Assembly: GCA_903820955.1 (NCBI GenBank) | Contig: CAIJJH010000087.1 | Coordinates: forward strand, 1-12,257 | From: an uncultured Micrococcales bacterium | GTDB lineage: Bacteria > Actinomycetota > Actinomycetes > Actinomycetales > Microbacteriaceae | Length of the DNA stretch: 12,257 nt | Direction: 5' to 3' | In this document: positions 1 to 6,749 of the stretch, one piece after another | Layout of the letters: each line of letters begins with the position of its first letter | Position numbering within the stretch: position 1 is the first letter of the stretch | The notes under the pieces: generated by a model | Told to the model about the DNA's origin: nothing | Database searches by the model: none | What the model saw: only the letters and a program-made list of their open reading frames with translations | Position numbers and translations under genes: made by a program

Positions 1-132
1 GAAGTACTCGCCAGGCCTGAACACGTTGTGGGCTAGGCGGTCGGTGATCTGCCAAGCCATGGCGAAAATCAGCGAAGCGGCGGTAAGGAGTCGCACAAAT
101 CCTGCGGTTTTTAACAAGGTAGTTGAGTTCAT
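1..132 (-). CDS. Pr6Pr-like (FAR-17a/AIG1-type) integral membrane protein, N-terminal fragment
   Basis: An open frame on the minus strand starts at ATG 132-130 and runs off the window edge after 44 codons. The translation begins MNSTTLLKTAGFVRLLTAAS, continues as a hydrophobic helix, and reaches a segment containing AHNVFRPGEYF. A first membrane helix followed by an 'F.P..FF'-like loop resembles the Pr6Pr/FAR-17a membrane protein family common in actinobacteria, whose members have several transmembrane helices. That assignment is from memory of the family and rests on one helix. No strong ribosome-binding site is visible upstream. It is divergent from the GH16 gene and shares an AT-rich promoter region with it. 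The rest of the gene lies outside the window, so function is not assigned. Confidence 0.55.
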   Translation of the reverse strand, partial: MNSTTLLKTAGFVRLLTAASLIFAMAWQITDRLAHNVFRPGEYF

Positions 133-198
133 GGGTTCACTCTATTGGCATAGTCTCTATATATAGGCTTTGTGCGAAGCGAAATCCGAAGGGTTATT
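133..198. promoter_or_regulatory. Divergent promoter region with a palindromic TATATATA core
   Basis: The gap between the minus-strand membrane gene and the GH16 gene contains TATATATA at 158-165, which reads the same on both strands. For the plus strand, TTCACT at 136-141 could be a -35 box with 16-18 bp to a -10 of TATATA, placing transcription start near 170. No good -35 was found for the minus strand. The Shine-Dalgarno GAAGGG at 188-193 sits 5 nt before TTG 199 and supports that codon as the GH16 start. Confidence 0.45.
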
Positions 199-1356
199 TT
201 GTTTCGCAAACTTGCTTCAGCGCTCATAGCGGCATCCGTGATCATTGCCATTGCGGGCGCTTCGGCCCAAGCGGCAGTGGCTCCCAGAATCATCAAAGTG
301 GCGAGCCTTCCGGCAGCAATTACCCCCGGTGCAACCGTGAGAGTCACTCCTGCAGTTGCAAACCTGAAGGCAACGAGGACCTATGTTTGGTATCTGGCTG
401 GCCAACGAATCGCGACCGGCTCTGACAGATCGCTGAAGACCTTTGTCAGCGACAACGGATCCAGCCTGTTCGCAATCGAGTCGCTCAAGTTTGCAAATAA
501 GAAGGTGCTGACCTCGCGCACCAAAACTGTGACGGTGGGAACTGCTGTTCCTCCAAACTCGCCGGGTCCTCCAACCCCGACTTACCTTTGGGACCAAGAA
601 TTCAACGACTTTGCGGGATCGGGCGTCAGCACTTCGGACTTCAACCTAACCTCGCCTTACGGGACGGGTGACGGGAGTGGAATCGGCAATCCTGGCTGGG
701 GCAACAACGAGGCCGAATGGTATTTGCCAACTACCGCCAAAACCGACGGCCAGGGCAATCTAGTTCTCCCCGCCCAAAAAACCGTCGCGAACGACAACCT
801 GCAGTGCTACTACGGCACCTGCTCCTGGAAGAGCGCCAAGCTAATTACCCTCGGCAAAATCGGCTTCAAATACGGACGCATCGAGGTGCGCGCCAAGCTA
901 TCGGGTGGCCAGGGCCAGTGGCCGGCAATATGGCTTCTCGGCGCTAACCAACCCTCGGTCGGCTGGCCACAGTGTGGCGAAGTCGACATCGCCGAGTGGA
1001 AGGGTGACCTCCCGAACATGCTTTGGGGAACCCTTCACGGACCCGGTTACCTCAATCAGGGCAATACAACCTCGATAAACGGCGGTTTCACCGGTTACCA
1101 CACCTACCGAATCGACTGGATCCCAAACCAGATCACTTGGTATCTAGACGGCGTTCAATACCACCAGATGAAGGCGAGTGGAATCGGCGGAAACACCTGG
1201 GTCTTCAACTCCGAGCAGTACCTGATTCTCAACGTTGCGATGGGCGGAAATTTTGTGGGCAACCAGATTGGCAACTCGGTGACTCAAACATCGATGAGCG
1301 TTGACTGGATCCACTATTCGTCAATCGATGGTGTTGGAACGCTAATACGGCACTGA
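199..1356 (+). CDS. Secreted GH16-family endo-beta-glucanase (laminarinase-like) with N-terminal Ig-like domain
   Basis: This is a predicted exported glycoside hydrolase of family 16, likely cutting beta-1,3(1,4)-glucans such as laminarin outside the cell. From the chosen start the 385-residue product has a Sec signal peptide (cleavage likely after ASAQA, residue 25), an Ig-like beta domain (about 31-115, with VWYLAGQ), a Pro-rich linker (116-128), and a catalytic domain to the C-terminus. The GH16 signature is GEVDIAEW: E261 nucleophile, D263, E266 acid/base, in the E-x-D-x-x-E form of laminarinases. WPAIWLL and a tryptophan-rich cleft are also present. TTG 199 is preferred over GTG 172 because GAAGGG lies 5 nt upstream and the signal peptide then begins MFRKLAS. 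No C-terminal wall anchor is seen. Substrate is family-based inference. Confidence 0.9.
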   Translation: MFRKLASALIAASVIIAIAGASAQAAVAPRIIKVASLPAAITPGATVRVTPAVANLKATRTYVWYLAGQRIATGSDRSLKTFVSDNGSSLFAIESLKFANKKVLTSRTKTVTVGTAVPPNSPGPPTPTYLWDQEFNDFAGSGVSTSDFNLTSPYGTGDGSGIGNPGWGNNEAEWYLPTTAKTDGQGNLVLPAQKTVANDNLQCYYGTCSWKSAKLITLGKIGFKYGRIEVRAKLSGGQGQWPAIWLLGANQPSVGWPQCGEVDIAEWKGDLPNMLWGTLHGPGYLNQGNTTSINGGFTGYHTYRIDWIPNQITWYLDGVQYHQMKASGIGGNTWVFNSEQYLILNVAMGGNFVGNQIGNSVTQTSMSVDWIHYSSIDGVGTLIRH

Positions 1357-1384
1357 TTCGCTGTTTTTACGCCTTGGCAAACCC

Positions 1385-1412
1385 TTGTTTGACATCGTAA
1401 GATATTGATAAT
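1385..1412 (+). promoter_or_regulatory. Candidate promoter for the C-type-lectin-domain gene
   Basis: TTGTTT at 1385-1390 and GATAAT at 1407-1412 are spaced by 16 bp. A perfect TTGACA overlaps at 1389-1394, but its 17-bp partner is a poor -10 (TAGTCA). Start would be near 1419, giving a leader of about 48 nt. It lies in the 110-bp gap after the GH16 gene, so the large gene probably has its own promoter. Confidence 0.45.
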
Positions 1413-1466
1413 AGTCACGCTCATTTGCTGGCGAATTCACATCTTTTGGTTGGCCTTGGAGGTTAT

Positions 1467-4403
1467 GTGCGCAGAATACTTGCCACAATCGCCACCTTTC
1501 TTGCGGTAATTGCCACCGGTGTTCCTGCCGTTGCCGCCGACCCATTTGAAGTATCAGCGCCGGGGTCAATCGAATACGACCCAACTCTGGGTGGGTTTGC
1601 CGTTGCAGGAATCCAAATCACCGGTGCACCAACTTACATTCAGGTTGGGCTTACGCTCACCGACACCACCGGCGTTCAGGTGCCGGCAAACGATGACTTT
1701 CACATCGCCGTAGCTACAAGGTGTTCATTCAACAATTCTTGGTCCAATTCTGCAACTGGCGGAAATGTAGTTATCTCTGGTGACAACTCCACGAACGTTC
1801 TTTTGGCCGGAAACGCTGGCGATGTAATTGCGGCCCTTGAGAACACGTGGATCTTTGATCGCAACTCAAATTTTTGCACCGGTTCTGCTACTCAAAAACT
1901 TGGGCAAGGGCTTTTGTTTAGAAACCTGCAGGTATCGGCAATCGAGTCGGCACCGGGCCTGTTTTGGTCGCCAAGCACCCAGCACTACTACCAGCTAGCA
2001 ACTCAGACAACAGACGATGGCATGGGTCAACCCACAGACGACTTTGGCAACGTCACCGACTCGTCACGTTATTTTGTGCGCTGGAGCACAGCTAGAGCCG
2101 AAGCGAAGTCTGCGGTCTTGAGCATCGGTGGAAACACGCATCGCGGATACCTGGCGGCAATTACAACTCGCGATGAGTTTTCGTTTCTAAACGACAACGT
2201 CACCGGCGGTAGCGGAACCTTGTACCCGGCATGGGTTGGCGGCTCAGACGCCGCTACAGAAGGTGTGTGGAAGTGGGTTGACGGCCCCGAGGCCGAAAGG
2301 TTTGGCGGCGACACCCTTACTCGCTACATCGACCAGCAGGTTGCTCCAGACGGCAGGGTTCTCGAACAAGACTCAGAGGGGTCGTATTACCTAAACTTTC
2401 CGATGGACGGAGAGCCTTACCGGTCTTACATGAGCCAGGTAACGTTCTTCCGTGATTCGAGCGGCAACAAGGTTATTGATCCAGACACGGGTTATCCACT
2501 CGCGTTCAATTCAGGCCCCGACGGCGGATATTGCGCTGCGGCAAATAACGATATTTGGGCGGCTTGGGCAGACTTCAACGCCAATGGCCCAACCACTGAA
2601 GCAACTCCCTATGGCAGCTACGTTCTTTGCGACATGCAGTGGGGTTGGTGGGGCGCGCCGTATGTAGAACCAAAACTGCAAGATGCTGACGGAAACCTAG
2701 CTCCGACGACCGATGCGATCTACATAACCGAATGGGGATACCCTCTCGCTAACGCAGATGGAAACTATCGGGCCGTCGAACCAAATACATCTGACTTCAC
2801 ACAGCAGAGCGGTATCGTTCAAAACTTTGAGGGTGCAACTTTTTGGGGCCCAGATGCCGGAGACCCCGATACAGCGGTGCCAAACTTGTGCACCTCCCGA
2901 GGCATCCGCGGTGTTTGCACCCAGAACCAAAGACAAGTTGATGGCCAATGGGTAGACAACACCTATTACATCTATTGGTCAAATGGAAACCGTAGCTATG
3001 AACGCAACTGGGACGGGACAGGCGTAAAGCCCGGCGACGGCGTTTATGCGCCACAACCCGATAACTACAATGGCAATAATCCTGACGGCGAAGATGCACT
3101 AATCATCAACTGGTGTGCTCGCAACGGCGGTGTCGGCGCTAACTCCGACGCTATTGAGCAAAGCCTCTACGGAAATACTGGCTACTTTTGCACGCCGGGC
3201 TGGAACGACCTTACTGCGGGCGATTGGGCGTTCAGCTCATCCACCTACCCAAACGGTCACGCCTACGACACCCCGAATCAAATCGGTACAACCGACTACG
3301 TGATCGAGTATTGCGGCTATGCAGACGAAGCTTCATGTGCCGTAACTCAGGCGGCGACAGCGATGGTTTCATTCAGCATTGGTTCGCAAGGTTGCCCAAA
3401 GTCGGGAACCCCTAACTTGAGTGTCAGTTATTCAGCGGCGACTGTGACCTCGACCGATCTCAGTTCTCCGACCATGGTTACCGAAACCTTTGACAACATT
3501 CCAGCCGGCTGGATGTCCGATCAGATGACAGACGTTGGCTTTATCCAGGGAAGCACCTACATCGGCCCGGCTGGAGACGTTGGTGGCTCGGGTGGTACCG
3601 GCAGCTTTCCGAGCGCAGTCGACACAACTTTGACTCTTCCGACCACGGAATGCTATCTGGGATTCTGGTGGTCTGCAGGTAACGCTCAAAACTACGTCGA
3701 ACTAATGGACGCGGCGGGCAACGTGCTTGCCAGCTTCTCGGCCTCTGACCTTGTCAATGACCTGGGCGGTTGCCCAAACGCATACTGCGGAAACCCAGAC
3801 CATGGCTATGGTGCACCTGGAGAACTATTTGCTTATGTGCACATGCGATTACCTACCGGGTTTCAAAAGGTGCATTTCTACGGCCAAGGCTTTGAGTTCG
3901 ACAACGTATCGATCTCAATTTCGGTTCCGGGAGCGAGTTCTGGCGAGACCTTCCTGGGCGGAGGCGACCCAACACTTGTCGCACCTGAGGTTCTCTTGAT
4001 TGACCCAAGGTCTCATGCCATCAACTTGCCCGAGTTGCAGGTTTCGGGGACCTCTACTGCCACCGTATGTTTCATGCAGGTTGCGGATTCCTCGGGAGGA
4101 AGTCTGAGCGCACCTACGGTTTCAGTTTCTGCTCCAAACGCGACAGGCACAGCTCAGGCAGTTGGTGATGATTTTGTGATGAGTGGTTCAAACGCCGACG
4201 TGCAGAGTGACACCAAGCATCTGGTCATAAGTTCAAGTCAAAGGTTAGCTTCGGGTGGCCCGATTTTCTTCAAGGTCTCGGCGTCGAGCGGTGTCAGTGC
4301 TTCTGCCCAAAGTTGCAATACAGGTGTGAGTCGAGTTGTTGAGATCAGGCCGGTGGCCCTTGATCTTGTCTCAAATCTCGTTGCCCACTTCAACCACCAG
4401 TGA
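1467..4403 (+). CDS. Large secreted protein with C-type-lectin-like domain (QPD/WND) and beta-sandwich modules
   Basis: I know of no named gene for this 978-residue protein; it is probably a surface or secreted glycan-binding protein. The signal peptide begins MRRILATIATFLAV and ends PAVAA|D. A beta-rich domain follows (about 25-160). A C-type-lectin-like domain then spans about 167-620: HYY, GYLAAITT, AWVGGSD (255-261) and WKWVDGPE (268-275) form its first half; QPD (530-532), GEDALI (541-546), WND (579-581) and YVIEYCGY its second half. About 245 residues separate the halves. A module starting TETFDNIP and containing YLGFWWSAGN (about 670-820) and a Ser/Thr-rich tail follow. No LPXTG or terminal helix is visible. 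GTG 1467 is chosen because GGAGG lies 4 nt upstream; the longer frame from TTG 1425 has no such site. Its stop is 10 bp from the convergent OmpA-like gene. Confidence 0.75.
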   Translation: MRRILATIATFLAVIATGVPAVAADPFEVSAPGSIEYDPTLGGFAVAGIQITGAPTYIQVGLTLTDTTGVQVPANDDFHIAVATRCSFNNSWSNSATGGNVVISGDNSTNVLLAGNAGDVIAALENTWIFDRNSNFCTGSATQKLGQGLLFRNLQVSAIESAPGLFWSPSTQHYYQLATQTTDDGMGQPTDDFGNVTDSSRYFVRWSTARAEAKSAVLSIGGNTHRGYLAAITTRDEFSFLNDNVTGGSGTLYPAWVGGSDAATEGVWKWVDGPEAERFGGDTLTRYIDQQVAPDGRVLEQDSEGSYYLNFPMDGEPYRSYMSQVTFFRDSSGNKVIDPDTGYPLAFNSGPDGGYCAAANNDIWAAWADFNANGPTTEATPYGSYVLCDMQWGWWGAPYVEPKLQDADGNLAPTTDAIYITEWGYPLANADGNYRAVEPNTSDFTQQSGIVQNFEGATFWGPDAGDPDTAVPNLCTSRGIRGVCTQNQRQVDGQWVDNTYYIYWSNGNRSYERNWDGTGVKPGDGVYAPQPDNYNGNNPDGEDALIINWCARNGGVGANSDAIEQSLYGNTGYFCTPGWNDLTAGDWAFSSSTYPNGHAYDTPNQIGTTDYVIEYCGYADEASCAVTQAATAMVSFSIGSQGCPKSGTPNLSVSYSAATVTSTDLSSPTMVTETFDNIPAGWMSDQMTDVGFIQGSTYIGPAGDVGGSGGTGSFPSAVDTTLTLPTTECYLGFWWSAGNAQNYVELMDAAGNVLASFSASDLVNDLGGCPNAYCGNPDHGYGAPGELFAYVHMRLPTGFQKVHFYGQGFEFDNVSISISVPGASSGETFLGGGDPTLVAPEVLLIDPRSHAINLPELQVSGTSTATVCFMQVADSSGGSLSAPTVSVSAPNATGTAQAVGDDFVMSGSNADVQSDTKHLVISSSQRLASGGPIFFKVSASSGVSASAQSCNTGVSRVVEIRPVALDLVSNLVAHFNHQ

Positions 4404-4413
4404 GAGTTGTATC

Positions 4414-5148
4414 TCAGTCGTGGACCGAAAAGGCGACCTTATCGACGGTAGTTGACTTGATTTCGGTACTCGTGAAGTCCGAGAAAACCAAGTTGAGTGT
4501 CACCCCAGTGATCGTCTTGTTGAGTGTGTGGCCAAGCTCGGCTCCGCTGGCATCCATCAGGTAAACGTCTAAGAGCTTGCCTTTGCAGTTCAAGCTGATG
4601 TCGCTCAGCGCCATTTGTGAAAAGTACAGATCAGAACGAAGTAGCCGGGACCTCATTTTGACGATGATGTTGTTATCGCAGGTTCCAACAGTGTTGTCTC
4701 CGCTGCCTCCGCCCGTGCCTCCGCCGGTCGGAACGCTACCGTTTCTCGCAAGGGTGATTGTGACTCTCCGAGAGTTGGGATTCTGTGAGGAGCTTGGAAC
4801 ACCTGCAGTGCTTGCGATTCTGATGTTGGGCTGAAGCGCTTTAATGAATTTGCAGGAAATCTTGGCTCTGGTAACCGCCAATTTCTTCATGAAGGCTGCC
4901 GAGCGGTTTGAGACGTTGTATCCGGTGAACCCGAAGCAACTGACTTGGGTGAAGTCGGGGTTCAAGGCCAACCAGCCCTGAATCGCAGTTCGCATGTCGG
5001 TCGATAGCGAGGTCTTTTCAAACTCAAAACCGGTAAAGGTGCGGCTGATGGTCAAAATATCAGCCCGCGCGTTTGGTGCTCCAAGAGCGAGTAGGCCAGC
5101 AAACGAGAGCGCTAGAGCAGTAAGCACAGCAGTTAGTTTCGCCCTCAT
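4414..5148 (-). CDS. Exported OmpA-like protein with C-terminal Cys domain shared with the neighbouring small exported protein
   Basis: The 244-residue product has a Sec signal peptide (MRAKLTAVLT..., cleavage after APNARA, residue 29). Residues about 35-134 look like a divergent OmpA-type peptidoglycan-associating domain: FGFTGYN, then LAVTRAKISCKFIKAL and NSRRVTITL match the family's 'LS..RA..V...L' and 'NRRVEI.L' features. A Gly-rich linker (142-150) leads to a domain (154-244) starting CDNNII, with LSDISLNCKGK and ending VDKVAFSVHD. That domain resembles the body of the protein encoded at 6104-6604. It is the last gene of the cassette, 21 bp after the signal peptidase stop, with GGAG upstream of the ATG. 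I infer a wall-anchored adaptor or cap for a polymer of the small protein. The OmpA call is moderate; the role is unproven. Confidence 0.7.
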   Translation of the reverse strand: MRAKLTAVLTALALSFAGLLALGAPNARADILTISRTFTGFEFEKTSLSTDMRTAIQGWLALNPDFTQVSCFGFTGYNVSNRSAAFMKKLAVTRAKISCKFIKALQPNIRIASTAGVPSSSQNPNSRRVTITLARNGSVPTGGGTGGGSGDNTVGTCDNNIIVKMRSRLLRSDLYFSQMALSDISLNCKGKLLDVYLMDASGAELGHTLNKTITGVTLNLVFSDFTSTEIKSTTVDKVAFSVHD

Positions 5149-5169
5149 AAAGAACTCCGTCGAGTTTTT

Positions 5170-6033
5170 CTAATCAAAGGGTAGCCAAAGAACTCCCACG
5201 AATGGAACCACGAATCGAATCGGTCCTTCTACGTCGGCGCTAGAAATCAGAAGTTTGCCGATATTGGCACTCACCGTGTAAGTGTGACCCTTGATCGCTT
5301 CAACCCGAACGAGGTTTTTGTGCCCGGCAACGGTGGCTATGGCGAGGTCACCAATTTTCGCGGCAGAATTCGGGGCGACTAACACCAGTGACTGGTTTGA
5401 AGCCCCGACTGGTAATTGAGGCCCGACCTGGGGATGTTCAAATTTGGCTATTCCAGCGAGAGCTAGTCCTGTGATTATTAGCCAGATTGCTAAGAGCGAC
5501 AGCGCGGATCTAGCTAGCCACTTGCCAACACGGCCTCGACCAGCCACCCAGTCACCGGCTTTCTTGAAGCCGGTCTTTAGGTAGTCGCGACTGAAGTAAA
5601 GGACTGCAATTAGAGAAATAATCACAAACAAAATGAGCGGGCTAGCCAGTTTTCCGGGACCTGGGATCCAGAAGTTGACCACACCTAAGACATCGGATGC
5701 TGCCACGGATGTGGGGTCAGCAGACATATTGTTATCGCCCTGGAATGTGTAACCGGAAGCTGAGCCTCCTGCAATTACACGGTGAACCACGTCGTCGGTT
5801 GGTTTCCCCTGCAAATCGCGGGCATGGTAAATAGCGATGTCACCTATGTTTGGTTTGAGCCAGTTTGCAGAAACCACCAGGTCACCTTGGTTGATGGTTC
5901 CCTGCATGGAGTTGGTTTGGACGATTCTTAGGCTGATGACGCCGAGCAAGCTAGCCAGCGCAGTCGCCACCATCAGGGAGCTCAAAACGTACGCGGCGAT
6001 TCGCCCAAAACGCAGACGCTTGGTAGAGGTCAT
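5170..6033 (-). CDS. SipW-like (ER-type, S26B) signal peptidase I with a second, degenerate peptidase-like domain
   Basis: This is a membrane serine protease predicted to remove leader peptides from exported proteins. Of its 287 residues, helix 1 covers about 12-35. The catalytic region follows: TNSMQGTINQGDLVV carries Ser42, NIGDIAIYH is the conserved strand, and VVHRVIA carries His84. The Ser-His pair, rather than Ser-Lys, marks the SipW/Sec11/archaeal branch. FQGDNN (97-102) and SDVLGVV (113-119) complete the domain. Two more helices lie at about 131-147 and 176-196. The tail (about 198-287) repeats the peptidase pattern without catalytic residues. The start ATG has GGAG 5 nt upstream. Its likely substrate is the product of the gene immediately before it, since SipW enzymes are often encoded beside their substrates. 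Substrate pairing is inferred. Confidence 0.88.
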   Translation of the reverse strand: MTSTKRLRFGRIAAYVLSSLMVATALASLLGVISLRIVQTNSMQGTINQGDLVVSANWLKPNIGDIAIYHARDLQGKPTDDVVHRVIAGGSASGYTFQGDNNMSADPTSVAASDVLGVVNFWIPGPGKLASPLILFVIISLIAVLYFSRDYLKTGFKKAGDWVAGRGRVGKWLARSALSLLAIWLIITGLALAGIAKFEHPQVGPQLPVGASNQSLVLVAPNSAAKIGDLAIATVAGHKNLVRVEAIKGHTYTVSANIGKLLISSADVEGPIRFVVPFVGVLWLPFD

Positions 6034-6053
6034 CTCAGCTCCGACTTAATTGG

Positions 6054-6089
6054 TTGGTGGTGCTGTTCACACGAGAACAGCACCACCAA
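6054..6089 (-). terminator. Strong 15-bp hairpin between the small exported protein gene and the signal peptidase gene
   Basis: Positions 6054-6068 and 6075-6089 are perfect inverted repeats (TTGGTGGTGCTGTTC and its complement) around a 6-nt loop. The hairpin lies 14 nt after the stop of the upstream gene and 20 nt before the peptidase ATG, clear of its GGAG. No T-run follows on either strand, so it is not a textbook intrinsic terminator. It may act as an attenuator, a U-less terminator or a 3'-end stabiliser, lowering expression of the two downstream genes relative to the first. Confidence 0.6.
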
Positions 6090-6103
6090 ACTCAAAAGGT
6101 TTA

Positions 6104-6604
6104 CTAGCTGGTGGCTAGAGCAATCTTGGTGACCTGCGAAGAGTCACAACCGGCGGCAACCGGGATTGTGATCGTTGCAGTTTGACCGGTTGTGATTGCG
6201 GTTGCACCCAGGGTGAAGCCGTCATCGCCCGAGGTCAAGGTCGCGGCGTTGGTGGTGAGAGTCGGGCTTGCGATTGTGGTTGCGCCGTCGACTCCGCAGT
6301 TACCAGATGGGCCTACAACAACAACCTTGACGGTCTTGCCGTTGCAGGTGTCTGCGATGCCAGAGAGCACGATGCTCGAAAGCTCGAACTTGCTATCTGT
6401 CGATGAGTAAGCCTGGTTTAGTGCCGTAGTTATAGCCGAGTCACATGAGGTGGTGCTTGCGACGCCGGCACCGAACTCGATGGTTCCCGAGTTAATCGTG
6501 ATCGTGTTCGAAGCAAAAACAGCGCCAACAGAGGTAACTAGGGCGACACCGCTGATGATCAAAAACTTTTTGCTTCGCTTGTTCTTTGTTTCGTTCGAGG
6601 TCAT
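6104..6604 (-). CDS. Small exported protein with SipW-type leader (TasA/camelysin-like or pilin-like subunit)
   Basis: The 166-residue product starts with a charged segment (NKRSKK) and a hydrophobic helix (about 14-31) ending GAVFAS. Next comes NTITINSGTIEFGAG, which resembles the 'S.NT..AGTLDL' stretch after the leader of SipW-dependent proteins such as TasA. The rest (about 50-166) is Thr/Ser/Gly/Val-rich with Cys54, Cys87, Cys103 and Cys153, suited to a beta-sheet fold with disulfides. No catalytic motif is visible. It has a strong ribosome-binding site (AAAGGA) and a good promoter, and heads the operon whose next gene encodes a SipW-like peptidase. I infer a secreted, possibly fibre-forming structural protein. 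Overall homology to TasA was not tested, so the name describes the leader type only. Confidence 0.75.
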   Translation of the reverse strand: MTSNETKNKRSKKFLIISGVALVTSVGAVFASNTITINSGTIEFGAGVASTTSCDSAITTALNQAYSSTDSKFELSSIVLSGIADTCNGKTVKVVVVGPSGNCGVDGATTIASPTLTTNAATLTSGDDGFTLGATAITTGQTATITIPVAAGCDSSQVTKIALATS

Positions 6605-6646
6605 TTTGCTTCCTTTACATTCGGTTGGCCAAAAGGACTAAAAGCA

Positions 6647-6674
6647 ATCTTACAATGTCAGATAAAGAAGTCAA
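6647..6674 (-). promoter_or_regulatory. Housekeeping-type promoter for the exported-protein/signal-peptidase cassette
   Basis: On the minus strand TTGACT (6674-6669) and TAAGAT (6652-6647) are separated by 16 bp, close to the sigma-70/SigA consensus. Start would fall near 6640, giving a leader of about 36 nt that includes AAAGGA before ATG 6604. It is the best promoter match noticed in the window, consistent with strong expression of the small exported protein. Confidence 0.6.
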
Positions 6675-6681
6675 CAAATAT

Positions 6682-6710
6682 TTGCCAAAGATAAATGAAG
6701 ACTTTAGACC
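6682..6710 (+). promoter_or_regulatory. Weak candidate promoter for the flavin-dependent oxidoreductase gene
   Basis: TTGCCA (6682-6687) and TAGACC (6705-6710) are spaced by 17 bp in the 145-bp divergent gap. The -10 match is poor. Start would be near 6717, about 33 nt before ATG 6750, and no clear Shine-Dalgarno is seen before that ATG. Confidence 0.25.
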
Positions 6711-6749
6711 ATGGGAACAAATCAACACGGAAACCTCTTGGCTTAAAGC

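Noticed and set aside
172..198. Upstream GTG start for the GH16 gene
   Set aside because: It lacks a ribosome-binding site and lies at the likely transcription start; TTG 199 has GAAGGG 5 nt upstream and gives a cleaner signal peptide.
1425..1466. TTG start adding 14 residues to the lectin-domain protein
   Set aside because: GGAGG sits directly before GTG 1467, which gives a normal signal peptide.
6182..6410. Two plus-strand frames opposite the small exported protein gene
   Set aside because: Both are reverse-frame shadows of a low-complexity Thr/Val/Gly-rich gene with no start signals.
6711..6749. ATG at 6711 as an earlier start for the flavin-dependent oxidoreductase
   Set aside because: It is in frame but meets a TAA before 6750.
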